Positions 1 through 6,713 of a stretch of DNA of 17,332 bases are shown in pieces. The notes below the pieces were generated by a model. That model was not told where the DNA came from, did no database searches, and saw only the letters and a program-made list of their open reading frames with translations. Both the position numbers and the translations under genes were made by a program. Position 1 is the first letter of the stretch, and each line of letters begins with the position of its first letter. Where the stretch lies: NCBI GenBank assembly GCA_905373085.1, contig CAJPRR010000033.1, positions 1-17,332 of the forward strand, given 5' to 3'. Source of the DNA: an uncultured Selenomonas sp. GTDB taxonomy: Bacteria > Bacillota > Negativicutes > Selenomonadales > Selenomonadaceae.

Positions 1-32
1 ATATATGCTTCGATGTTTTCGATAGCTGACAT
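1..32 (-). CDS. N-terminal fragment of an unidentified protein running off the left edge
   Basis: The minus strand has an ATG at 30-32 that opens a frame reading MSAIENIEAY before the window ends. An AGAGG ribosome binding site lies nine bases upstream (about 42-47), and a near-perfect sigma-70 promoter (79-107) sits at the right distance. Promoter, ribosome binding site and start codon in series make a real gene likely although only ten codons are visible. The inverted repeat between promoter and start would suit an autoregulated transcription factor, but that is a guess; ten residues do not identify a family. It is separated from the ABC transporter operon by the terminator at 226-263. Confidence 0.55.
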   Translation of the reverse strand, partial: MSAIENIEAY

Positions 33-51
33 AATGTTTTGCCTCTCTAAT

Positions 52-77
52 CCATATATGTTTAGTATACTATATGG
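52..77. promoter_or_regulatory. Inverted repeat over the transcription start (possible operator)
   Basis: CCATATA (52-58) and TATATGG (71-77) form an inverted repeat with a 12-base spacer, and inside it TAGTATACTA (63-72) is a perfect 10-base palindrome. The element lies just downstream of the -10 box and covers the predicted start site, a usual place for a repressor operator. AT-rich DNA gives such palindromes by chance fairly often, so the role is inferred. Confidence 0.35.
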
Positions 78-78
78 C

Positions 79-107
79 ATTATATAGCGAAGCTGTCATA
101 TTGTCAA
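79..107 (-). promoter_or_regulatory. Consensus sigma-70 promoter for the left-edge gene
   Basis: On the minus strand the -35 box TTGACA (102-107) and the -10 box TATAAT (79-84) both match the consensus exactly and are separated by 17 bases. Transcription would start near 72, about 40 bases before the ATG at 32. This is the strongest promoter in the window and suggests a gene held down by a repressor rather than by a weak promoter. Confidence 0.75.
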
Positions 108-225
108 CAAAGCTTCTCGTCCCACTGTATCATCTAAAGACATCAAAAAAATCCACACACAGCACAGCCCTACAGTTTCTGCAGCAAAATAATCTGCACA
201 TGCAGCAAATTTTTGGGGCATGAAT

Positions 226-263
226 AAAAAAACGGCACCCGTCAAGGACAGATGCCGTTTTTT
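226..263 (-). terminator. Strong intrinsic terminator after the ABC transporter operon (probably bidirectional)
   Basis: On the minus strand CGGCATCTGTC pairs with GACGGGTGCCG around the three-base loop CTT. This is an 11-bp stem with two G-U pairs, followed by a run of seven T. A run of A precedes the stem, so the plus strand also reads hairpin plus T-run, and the element could work in both directions. It begins directly beyond the TGA (266-268) of the last transporter gene. Confidence 0.9.
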
Positions 264-265
264 AT

Positions 266-871
266 TCATGCCTGCAGATCATCGACATGCACCAGGCGCG
301 TGCAAATGCGCCGCGCTAATGCCTCGTTGTGCGTGATGGCAATGAGGATCATATCATGTCTTTCGACTTCCTGTAAGATGACCGACCAGATCTGCGCCTG
401 TGTGATGGGATCAAGGCTTGCCGTGATCTCGTCGGCGATGAGCACGCGCGTCTGGGGACTGAGCGCGCGCAGAATCGACAGCCGCTGCAGCTGACCGCCC
501 GAGAGCTCGTTCGGCCAGCGTGTGAGCCAATCAGGCTCGGCGCCGATCGCCCTGAGGAGTTCATCCGGCACATCCCATGCTTCGCTCAGGGAATCCTTCA
601 CCTTCCAGCGCGGATCCATCGCCTTTTCCGGATGCTGATAGATGAGCTGGATGGGATTGTAACCGCCCTTCGGCAAGGCTGCACCGTCCAATGCAATAGA
701 CCCTTCCTGCAGCGGCAGATAGCCTGCAAGGAGCAGCGCGAGCGTGCTCTTGCCGCGCCCGCTTGATCCTAAAAGAGCGAGCCGTTCCCCGTCTGCAATA
801 TGCAAAGATATATTCTGCAGAACGGGAGCGTTCATCCCATAGCGATAGGAGAGATTCTTCACATCGAGCAT
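266..871 (-). CDS. ABC transporter ATP-binding protein, nickel/peptide/opine family (second ATPase)
   Basis: ATP-hydrolysing subunit of the importer encoded by the four genes before it, acting on the cytoplasmic face of the membrane. Numbered from the ATG at 871 (201 residues), it has Walker A GSSGRGKS (about 35-42), a Q-loop in IYQHPEKAMDP, the signature LSGGQ (about 123-127), Walker B VLIADE (about 143-148) and the switch histidine in THN (about 181). I prefer the ATG at 871 because GGGAGG lies eight bases upstream; an in-frame GTG at 880 overlaps that site and would add three residues. The gene starts one base after the preceding stop. At about 200 residues it is shorter than NikE/OppF-type proteins (usually about 250 or more) and lacks their C-terminal extension, ending soon after the H-loop. 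All nucleotide-binding motifs are intact. Confidence 0.9.
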   Translation of the reverse strand: MLDVKNLSYRYGMNAPVLQNISLHIADGERLALLGSSGRGKSTLALLLAGYLPLQEGSIALDGAALPKGGYNPIQLIYQHPEKAMDPRWKVKDSLSEAWDVPDELLRAIGAEPDWLTRWPNELSGGQLQRLSILRALSPQTRVLIADEITASLDPITQAQIWSVILQEVERHDMILIAITHNEALARRICTRLVHVDDLQA

Positions 872-872
872 C

Positions 873-1691
873 TCATGCACCTCCCGCTTCCGTCATCTGC
901 CGCACCTCTTGCGCCGAATAGACCTTGAAACTGTTCTGCGGCAGGGCATGATAAAGCGCCTGTGTATAGGGATGCTGCAGATCGCTGCCGTCGCCGCAAA
1001 ATGCAGCGGCCGGAACCCTGTCCACGGTTCGGCCTTCATAGAAAACGGCAACCGTGTCGGCAACTTCGACGGCGAGATCGATGTCGTGCGTGATGAGCAG
1101 AATGCCCTTTCCCGCATCGGCAAGCTCGCGCAGAAGCTGCAATGCCTCGACGGCGCTCTTGATATCCATGCCGGGCGTCGGTTCATCCGCGATGATGAGA
1201 GCGGCGTCCGTGATGACCGCCGTAGAAAAGAGGACGCGCCGCGCCATGCCGCCCGAAAGCTGAAACGGATACAGGCGCTGAACCTTTTCCTCCAAATGCA
1301 GACGCCGGAAGGTCGCCGCCATATCGACAGGCGAACCGTAGAGCCCGCATACCTCTTTGCCGACGCGCATGAGCGGGTCGAGGTATGTCACAGACTGCGG
1401 GATCAACGCCAGCTCCCGTCCGCGCAGCTCTTCCTGACGCGCCGCATCAAGCACGGTCCCGCGATAGATCATCTCGCCACTCGTCACGGCGTTGTACGGA
1501 AGGATGCCGAGCAGGGCATGCGCCAAAAGGCTCTTGCCCGAACCGCTTGCGCCGACGACGGCAAGGATTTCTCCTGCGCCTAGGCACAGATTGACATCGT
1601 ACATCCCTGCCACCAGTGTATGCTTCAGTGCGCTCTGATACATGCGAAACGACACGGACAGATTCTTTACTTCGAGAAGTTCTTGTCCCAT
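873..1691 (-). CDS. ABC transporter ATP-binding protein, nickel/peptide/opine family (first ATPase)
   Basis: First ATPase of the importer, partner of the following ATPase gene. The 272 residues contain Walker A GASGSGKS (47-54), Q-loop IPQS near 97-100, signature LSGGM (145-149), Walker B ALIIADE (164-170) and the switch histidine in THD (about 202). The D-loop region reads EPTPGMD instead of the common EPTTALD. The tail HPYTQAL (240-246) is the substrate-family hallmark found in Opp/Dpp/Nik ATPases, and it places the protein in the NikD/OppD branch. AGGAGG at 1696-1701 overlaps the stop of the upstream permease gene and lies four bases from the ATG, so the genes are probably translationally coupled. 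The substrate cannot be read from an ATPase. Confidence 0.92.
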   Translation of the reverse strand: MGQELLEVKNLSVSFRMYQSALKHTLVAGMYDVNLCLGAGEILAVVGASGSGKSLLAHALLGILPYNAVTSGEMIYRGTVLDAARQEELRGRELALIPQSVTYLDPLMRVGKEVCGLYGSPVDMAATFRRLHLEEKVQRLYPFQLSGGMARRVLFSTAVITDAALIIADEPTPGMDIKSAVEALQLLRELADAGKGILLITHDIDLAVEVADTVAVFYEGRTVDRVPAAAFCGDGSDLQHPYTQALYHALPQNSFKVYSAQEVRQMTEAGGA

Positions 1692-1699
1692 AAAGCCTC

Positions 1700-2548
1700 C
1701 TATTCCTGTCCGGACTGTGGGTCGAGAAGATCGCGCAGCGCTTCGCCGAGACGATCAAAAATCAGCACGACGAGCAGCAGCAAGAAGCCCGGGAAAAATG
1801 CCAGCCACCACATGCCGAGCGCCAGATAGCGCATGGACTCCGCCAGGATGATGCCGATCGCCGGCATATCGAGCGGCAGGCCGTAGCCGAGGAAGCTGAT
1901 GGCCGCCTCATGCATGATCGCATGTGGGAAGAGCAAAACAAGCCCGATGATGTACTGCGGCGCAACGTGCGGCACAAAATGCCTCCGCGCGATGGAAAAC
2001 CACGAGCAGCCATACTGACGTGCCGCCAGAACATAGGGCTGCGAGCGCAGCTGCATGACTTCCGCACGGATGACACGCGTCAAACGCGGCCAATGCGTGA
2101 CGATGACGCCGATGGATACGCCGAGGATTCCGCCGCCCATCATCACCGAAATCATGAGGATGAGGAGGATGTGCGGAATTCCCATGCAGAGATCGACGAG
2201 CCAAAGAACGAAGCGATCCACCTTGCCGCCGAATGCCGCCGACAACGTTCCGAGGATGAGCGCGATGCAGGAGCTGAAAAACGCGGCGGCAAAACCGATC
2301 TGCAGACTGATCGACATGCCCTTGACGGAGCGCAGAAACATGTCGCGCCCCATGTTGTCCGTACCGAACGGATGAAGGACGGACGGCGCAAGATTTTTCT
2401 GTCCGAAGTCGACCGCATAGGAACTCTCATCCATCGTCGTACCCCAGAGGAGCAGTCCCAAAATGAACAGGGTCGCAAACACGGCAAAGATGAGCCGGCG
2501 CTGACGGACACTTAGACCGCTTTGCGCGAGGGGAAGCGCCTTGTTCAT
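1700..2548 (-). CDS. ABC transporter permease, NikC/DppC-type
   Basis: Inner-membrane permease of 282 residues. A hydrophobic segment at about 18-36 is followed by the subfamily motif HPFGTDNMGRD (59-69), several membrane spans, a coupling-helix (EAA) region near 175-192, FLGYGLPLDMPAIG (219-232) and a last span at about 245-265. This layout is typical of the C-type permease of nickel, dipeptide and oligopeptide importers. Its ATG overlaps the stop of the upstream permease gene in an ATGA arrangement, so the two subunits should be made in a fixed ratio and form the transmembrane heterodimer. Confidence 0.92.
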   Translation of the reverse strand: MNKALPLAQSGLSVRQRRLIFAVFATLFILGLLLWGTTMDESSYAVDFGQKNLAPSVLHPFGTDNMGRDMFLRSVKGMSISLQIGFAAAFFSSCIALILGTLSAAFGGKVDRFVLWLVDLCMGIPHILLILMISVMMGGGILGVSIGVIVTHWPRLTRVIRAEVMQLRSQPYVLAARQYGCSWFSIARRHFVPHVAPQYIIGLVLLFPHAIMHEAAISFLGYGLPLDMPAIGIILAESMRYLALGMWWLAFFPGFLLLLVVLIFDRLGEALRDLLDPQSGQE

Positions 2549-3531
2549 GACATCCCCCTCCCCTCGCGCAGCTGCGGATCCACAATCCCATATAGAATGT
2601 TGGCGATGAGATTGCCGACAAAGATAAAGATGGCACTGAAGACCGCAATGCCAAGCAGCAGTGCAAGATCGCCGCGCAGCCCCGCCAGCGTGACCGTACT
2701 GCCCAGTCCCGGGTAGGAGAACACCGTCTCCGCGAGAATGGCGCCGCCGAACAGCTCATTGAAGGACGCGAACTGCAAGGTGATCGCAGGCAGCAGGATG
2801 TTACGCAAACCATGCCGCCGCACGCGCTGCCAAAGATTCTCGCCGCGCGCCTCGGCAAAGAGCATGTAGTTCGTCCCCATCACCTCGATCATCTTTTCGC
2901 GCGTCTGCAGCGTGATGGAAGAAATCCCCGTGACGCTGAGCGTCAGTGCCGGCAGGATCAGATGATGGATCTGTTCCGCCAGCGTAACTTCCTCATGCAG
3001 TTTTCCGATGGGAGCGGCAAGCGCGAGCGGGAACCACTGAAGCTTGACCGCGAAGAGCATGAGGAACAGGAGTCCGAGCCAGAATACCGGCACGGAGACG
3101 CACAGAAGGGAAAATCCCTGAATTGCCTTGTCCATGCGGCTGTCGCGGTACATTCCCGCGAGCACGCCCAGAACAAAGCCGATTGCGCCCGACAGCGTCC
3201 ACGCCGTCATCATCAAGAGAAGCGTAAGGCGAAACTTTTCTCCGATGACTTCGAGTACAGGGGCGCGATAGATGAACGATGTGCCGAAATCACCATGCAG
3301 AATATTCCCCGCCCAAAGCAGGAAGCGTTCGAGCGGCGGCTTGTCAAAGCCCCAATAGGCGGCGACGAGCGCATGCTGCTCCGCCGATGCCGCCTTATTG
3401 ATGAAGTACGCGTCGATGGGGTCGATGGGCGAATTGGCGAGCAGGATAAAACTGATGACGCTCACCGCAGCCAGGAGGAGCACAAGCCGAAAAAGATTGC
3501 CTCCCAGAAAGTATACGATTCTCTTATCCAT
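2545..3531 (-). CDS. ABC transporter permease, NikB/DppB-type
   Basis: Inner-membrane permease of 328 residues. It begins with a membrane segment at about 12-33, continues with a long loop (about 34-98) characteristic of the B-type permease, then spans near 102-126, 140-162, 188-208, 248-268 and 290-314. The coupling region EARGENLWQRVRRHG starts at residue 227, followed by VFSYPGLG (270-277), both family hallmarks. The ATG follows the binding-protein TAA with no gap, and GGAAG at the end of that gene is the only ribosome binding site, which implies translational coupling. Together with the next gene it forms the membrane channel. Confidence 0.92.
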   Translation of the reverse strand: MDKRIVYFLGGNLFRLVLLLAAVSVISFILLANSPIDPIDAYFINKAASAEQHALVAAYWGFDKPPLERFLLWAGNILHGDFGTSFIYRAPVLEVIGEKFRLTLLLMMTAWTLSGAIGFVLGVLAGMYRDSRMDKAIQGFSLLCVSVPVFWLGLLFLMLFAVKLQWFPLALAAPIGKLHEEVTLAEQIHHLILPALTLSVTGISSITLQTREKMIEVMGTNYMLFAEARGENLWQRVRRHGLRNILLPAITLQFASFNELFGGAILAETVFSYPGLGSTVTLAGLRGDLALLLGIAVFSAIFIFVGNLIANILYGIVDPQLREGRGMS

Positions 3532-5118
3532 TTACTTCCACTGCCATTCGTCAAGAGTTACAAGGATTCCCATGCCTTGCCCGCGCTCACCTGCCCGCAT
3601 TTTCCCGAGGTCGAGCCGCTCGTTGACGAAATACGGCACCTGAACCGTCGCAATCCAGATATAGGGCAGGTCGGCCTTCGGTCCCGTCACGCCGTCCCAC
3701 TGCGCCGCCTTGAACTCACGCAGCGCTTCCTCGTCCGAGGTTGCAGCGAGCGCCCGGTCAATATGCGCATCGACCGTCGGGTTGCGGTAGATTGCAGGAT
3801 TGTTGATGACATTCACGCCGATCTGCGAGGAGTGGAAATAATTGTAGATCGTTTGCGGCGTATAGTCGCCGCCCGCCCATACCGTCGGGATGTTGCGCGC
3901 TATCTTACGGGCTTCCGACCATGGCGTCGACTTTGCGATGATGTTGATGCCGAGCTTCTTCGCATCCTGTGCAAGCGCCACCGCTGTATTGTAGCGCTGC
4001 AGGTCATTGGAACGGCCATTGATGACGAATTCCGCCTTCTGACCGTTCTTCTCGCGAATGCCGTCGCCGTCCGTATCCACCCAGCCCGCAGCCTCAAGGA
4101 TCTTCACTGCTTCGTCCACGCGGTTGTCCGATTCCTGCAAATCGTTATTCGCCCAAGAAAGAGCTTCCGCAAAATTCATCGTCGGCTTTCCGAAGCCGCC
4201 GAGCGCATTCTCGATGATCGTCTTGCGGTCGATGCCGATGTTCAGTGCCTGGCGGATGGCAGGATCGCTCGTCACATTGTTGCCGACCAGCATGCCGTTT
4301 TCGTCATGCTCCGGCTCCTGCGGCATATTGACGCAGAAGCTGTCGATGGTGTCCATCAGCACCAATTTCATATTCGGCACGCTTGCCGCCGCAAATTCGG
4401 GCGGTGCAAAGACGAGATCGACCTGTCCGGACTGCGCTGCTGCAAGCACAGCATCATCGCCCAGATTCAGCGCCGTCACCTTTTTCAGCTTCGGCTTCTC
4501 TCCGTAATAATATTCGTTCGGCTCCATCACAAGCTGCTGTTCCTTTTGGAACGAGACGACCTTCCAGGGACCGCTGCCGACCGGCGCCGTCGCATACCCT
4601 TCTTTATAGGCGTGCTTCGGCACAATGCCGAGGGATGCCGCCGTTTCGAGGAAAACAGACCACGGGCGTGACAGCTTGAACTCCACCTGCGTCGGGGACA
4701 GGGCGCGCACCGACTCCATCGCGGTCAGATCCACGGCGCTGGCCGCCTTCTTCGCCGTTTCGTAGGTAAAGACGACATCCTCTGCCGTCAGCGGCTGGCC
4801 GTCAGAGAATTTCGCATCATCCCGGATCGTAAAGGTATATTTCAGCCCGTCCTCTGAACGCTCAACGTTTGTAGCCAGCTCCTTGATGAGCTGATTCTTT
4901 TCATCATGTCCCATCAATGCGCTGTGGAACGGATCCGGTCCCCAGAGCCCCCATCCCATCGTCGGATCGAAACCCTCGCCTACCATATACTTGCCGACCG
5001 AGATCACGATTTCACCCTTCTCTGCGCGCTCGTTTTTCGCCTGATCCGTGCCTCCGCAGCCGACGGTGAGAATCATCATCGCCGCCAGCAGAAACATACA
5101 AAACTTCTTCACTTTCAT
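3532..5118 (-). CDS. Substrate-binding lipoprotein of the B12-regulated ABC importer (SBP_bac_5 family, NikA/OppA-like)
   Basis: Solute-binding protein, 528 residues from the ATG at 5118, anchored at the cell membrane or in the periplasm. The N-terminus has charged residues, a hydrophobic core and a lipobox ending LTVGC, so C21 should be lipidated. The body shows SBP_bac_5 features: FTIRDDAKFSDGQPLTAEDV (96-115) and VGSGPWKV (180-187). AGGAGG is only one base from this ATG but seven from an in-frame GTG at 5112, so translation may begin two codons later. The frame is open further upstream to 5274, but that extension runs through the leader terminator, lacks a ribosome binding site, and would bury the signal peptide. 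The gene follows a cobalamin riboswitch, so cobalt, a cobalt chelate or a corrinoid-related ligand is the best guess. Nickel or peptide remain possible. Confidence 0.9.
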   Translation of the reverse strand: MKVKKFCMFLLAAMMILTVGCGGTDQAKNERAEKGEIVISVGKYMVGEGFDPTMGWGLWGPDPFHSALMGHDEKNQLIKELATNVERSEDGLKYTFTIRDDAKFSDGQPLTAEDVVFTYETAKKAASAVDLTAMESVRALSPTQVEFKLSRPWSVFLETAASLGIVPKHAYKEGYATAPVGSGPWKVVSFQKEQQLVMEPNEYYYGEKPKLKKVTALNLGDDAVLAAAQSGQVDLVFAPPEFAAASVPNMKLVLMDTIDSFCVNMPQEPEHDENGMLVGNNVTSDPAIRQALNIGIDRKTIIENALGGFGKPTMNFAEALSWANNDLQESDNRVDEAVKILEAAGWVDTDGDGIREKNGQKAEFVINGRSNDLQRYNTAVALAQDAKKLGINIIAKSTPWSEARKIARNIPTVWAGGDYTPQTIYNYFHSSQIGVNVINNPAIYRNPTVDAHIDRALAATSDEEALREFKAAQWDGVTGPKADLPYIWIATVQVPYFVNERLDLGKMRAGERGQGMGILVTLDEWQWK

Positions 5119-5225
5119 GCCTCCTCGCATCCATAACACTGAATACTCATAATATCTCTTCCTGTAATGCTCCATCATTCTACGCCTTCCATCCACCTCC
5201 TTCCATCGCTTTCGCTCAGACATAT

Positions 5226-5256
5226 AAAAAGCCTCTTTGCTAAAGAGCAAAAAGGC
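5226..5256 (-). terminator. Riboswitch-controlled intrinsic terminator in the transporter leader
   Basis: On the minus strand GCCTTTTTGCT pairs with AGCAAAGAGGC around a CTTT loop (11 bp with one G-U pair), followed by TTTTT. It lies between the cobalamin aptamer and the first gene, about 110 bases before the start codon, where ligand-bound cobalamin riboswitches end transcription. Confidence 0.88.
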
Positions 5257-5296
5257 GCACGAAACACAAGCCACGCCTTCCTGTCTCTCGCAGGAA
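5252..5296 (-). promoter_or_regulatory. Expression platform: switching hairpin and antiterminator candidate
   Basis: Downstream of the aptamer the minus strand has a hairpin TTCCTG (5291-5296) / CAGGAA (5278-5283) with loop CGAGAGA. Overlapping it by two bases, AAGGCG (5274-5279) is complementary to CGCCTT (5252-5257), which is the 5' arm of the terminator stem. Hairpin plus terminator and the antiterminator pairing are therefore mutually exclusive. In the known cobalamin riboswitch design a loop at this place makes a kissing contact with the aptamer when ligand is bound; I infer the same here, giving OFF with B12. Confidence 0.6.
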
Positions 5297-5309
5297 TAAT
5301 AACAGCGCT

Positions 5310-5460
5310 CCGAGCGGGCAGTTCTTCTGGCTCTGCATCCTCATCTTCCTCGCCTTCCCAGTTTCCCAGTGGCATCATGAGGTCGACTCTGCATTACAGC
5401 TGCGGGACAGCACAGGTCTTTCACCTGCTTCTCTATTGAGCGCTATGCGCACCCGATCGG
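5310..5460 (-). promoter_or_regulatory. Cobalamin (B12) riboswitch aptamer
   Basis: The minus-strand leader carries the conserved blocks of the cobalamin aptamer in order: AATAGAGAAGCAGGTGAAA, then CCTGTGCTGTCCCGCAGCTG followed by TAA, then GCCACTGG, CTGGGAAGGCG, and the B12 box AGCCAGAAGAACTGCC (5317-5332). The closing helix P1 can form between CCGATCGGGT (5451-5460) and GCCCGCTCGG (5310-5319), with one mismatch and one G-U pair. Known riboswitches of this class bind adenosyl- or other cobalamins and switch off B12 synthesis or uptake and cobalt transport genes. Here the regulated genes are the five-gene Nik/Opp-type ABC importer. Confidence 0.95.
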
Positions 5461-5486
5461 CAAAATATGAAGTTACTTTCGGATTC

Positions 5487-5515
5487 AGTCTATCATAGAA
5501 TAAATAGGGTGTCAA
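5487..5515 (-). promoter_or_regulatory. Promoter of the riboswitch-ABC transporter operon
   Basis: On the minus strand TTGACA (5510-5515) and TAGACT (5487-5492) are separated by 17 bases. Transcription would start near 5480, about 20 bases before helix P1 of the riboswitch, giving a leader of about 360 bases. The -35 box matches the consensus fully and the -10 box matches four of six positions. Confidence 0.7.
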
Positions 5516-5552
5516 TGGGCGTTGAGAAACCAAACCGCTCATGCGCCTAGTT

Positions 5553-6026
5553 CTACTGCAATTTCTTGCGCTCCTTGGCCTTCTGCAAAAGCTGCACGGC
5601 CTCCGCAAAGGCGTCGGGCAGGTAGTCCTCTTCCCACTCTCGACCGGACTTCTCCCAGGCCTTGATTTCCTTCCATTCCGTCAGTGGCTTGCCTGACGCA
5701 TCCTTGACCGGCTTGCCGAACACGTGCGGATGGCGGCGCACCATCTTCTCTGCAGCAGCCTTTGCCACATCCTCCAACGTGAACAGTCCCTCTTCTTCGG
5801 CAAGCTGCGCATGAAAGATCACTTGCAGCAGAAGATCTCCAAGCTCCTCACGCAGGTTTTCCGCCCTTCCTGTCGCCTTCAGGATATTGATGCCGCAGAG
5901 CACCTCGACCGCTTCCTCTATGCAACCTGGCTTGATGCTCTCATGCGTCTGTTTCCGATCCCATGGGCAGCCATGTTCGGAGCGCAGCGTGCGCACAATA
6001 TCCTGCAATTGCTCAACGTATGTCAT
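5553..6026 (-). CDS. mazG: MazG-family nucleoside triphosphate pyrophosphohydrolase, single-domain
   Basis: Hydrolyses (d)NTPs to NMP and pyrophosphate; house-cleaning of abnormal nucleotides is the usual role. The 157 residues show the MazG signature: CPWDRKQTHESIKPGC (20-35), EEAVE (37-41), EELGDLLLQVIFHA (60-73) with the metal-binding ExxD at E61/D64, and RRHPHVFGK (97-105). E. coli MazG (263 residues) has two such domains and this protein has one. The start at 6026 is supported by GAGG seven bases upstream. The gene begins shortly after the terminator at 6065-6095 and I see no clear promoter of its own, so it may depend on read-through from the nitroreductase gene. It ends about 40 bases before the promoter of the next operon. 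Confidence 0.92.
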   Translation of the reverse strand: MTYVEQLQDIVRTLRSEHGCPWDRKQTHESIKPGCIEEAVEVLCGINILKATGRAENLREELGDLLLQVIFHAQLAEEEGLFTLEDVAKAAAEKMVRRHPHVFGKPVKDASGKPLTEWKEIKAWEKSGREWEEDYLPDAFAEAVQLLQKAKERKKLQ

Positions 6027-6064
6027 AAATCTTCCTCGCATTCAACAAAATCCGCTCCATAAGG

Positions 6065-6095
6065 AAAACCCCGCCGCAACATACGTGCAGCGGGG
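6065..6095 (-). terminator. Intrinsic terminator after the nitroreductase gene
   Basis: On the minus strand CCCCGCTGCA pairs with TGCGGCGGGG around the loop CGTATGT (10 bp with one G-U pair), followed by TTTT. It lies 13 bases past the nitroreductase stop and only about 40 bases before the mazG start, so termination may be partial. Confidence 0.75.
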
Positions 6096-6108
6096 CAACA
6101 GCGATCTC

Positions 6109-6621
6109 TCAAAGCCAATCCGCAATCATCTCAATACCTGCTCGCTCCGCATGACGCGCCGAAGGCTTTGCATCTTCGGCTGGATAGCCGACGGGGAAGA
6201 GCGCCACAAGCTCATAGTCCGCCATCTCAGGGAAAAGCTCCTTGAGCTTCGGCGCATCGAAATGCGCGACCCACGTCGTCCCAAGTCCCAAGTCTTCAAT
6301 CGCCAGCATCATATGCGTCGCCGCAATGCTCGCATCCACATCCGCGAAATTTTTCTTGTCAAAGGGACGTACCCAAGCATCATCCGCCTTGCTGCCCACA
6401 ACAAAGGCGACGGGTGCGCCGAAGATGAAGGATGTCGTCTGTGAAACCTTCTCCATCGCCTCAGCGCTCTCAAGAAGCCAGATATGAAGCGGCTGATTGT
6501 TGTGGGCGGTCGGCGCGAGATTCCCCGCCTCCAAAATCTTTTGCAGCTTCTCCTCCTCCACGGGCTGCGCCGAAAGCTTGCGGCAAGAATAGCGCTTTTT
6601 CGCCAAATCAAGAAACGACAT
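6109..6621 (-). CDS. Nitroreductase-family FMN-dependent oxidoreductase
   Basis: Soluble flavoenzyme of the nitroreductase superfamily, using NAD(P)H to reduce nitroaromatics, quinones or similar compounds; the true substrate is unknown. The 170 residues begin with the family's FMN-binding element KKRYSCRK (8-15), followed by NLAPTAHNNQP (34-44), which covers the isoalloxazine pocket, and GLGTTWVAHFD in the C-terminal half. The length suits the small subfamily that forms homodimers. Start at 6621: AGGAGG lies eight bases upstream; an open extension to 6660 has no such site. It has its own promoter (6670-6697) and terminator, so it is probably a single-gene unit or a short unit with mazG. Confidence 0.9.
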   Translation of the reverse strand: MSFLDLAKKRYSCRKLSAQPVEEEKLQKILEAGNLAPTAHNNQPLHIWLLESAEAMEKVSQTTSFIFGAPVAFVVGSKADDAWVRPFDKKNFADVDASIAATHMMLAIEDLGLGTTWVAHFDAPKLKELFPEMADYELVALFPVGYPAEDAKPSARHAERAGIEMIADWL

Positions 6622-6669
6622 AAAGAACTCCTCCTCTACGAAAAATGCACATCCATACACCTTTGATAT

Positions 6670-6697
6670 ATTCTAGCATAACCTCCCAAGAGGTCAA
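6670..6697 (-). promoter_or_regulatory. Promoter of the nitroreductase gene, with an inverted repeat in its spacer
   Basis: On the minus strand TTGACC (6692-6697) and TAGAAT (6670-6675) are 16 bases apart, and TG in front of the -10 box gives an extended -10 (TGCTAGAAT). Each box matches five of six consensus positions. The spacer holds ACCTC-N4-GAGGT (6681-6694), a 5-base inverted repeat that could be an operator. The start codon is about 40 bases downstream of the expected start site. Confidence 0.65.
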
Positions 6698-6713
6698 GGC
6701 GCAGACCGAACGG

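Noticed and set aside
180..209. Direct repeat TGCAGCAAA at 180-188 and 201-209 (21-base period)
   Set aside because: Only two nine-base copies downstream of a terminator, without promoter context; too little to call an operator.
5180..5220. Possible tiny leader ORF (MEGVE) behind GGAGG between terminator and first gene
   Set aside because: Five codons, ribosome binding site only three bases away, and no regulatory logic beyond the riboswitch.
5119..5274. N-terminal extension of the binding-protein gene up to 5274
   Set aside because: It would be translated from within the leader terminator region, has no ribosome binding site and places about 50 charged residues before a good lipoprotein signal peptide.
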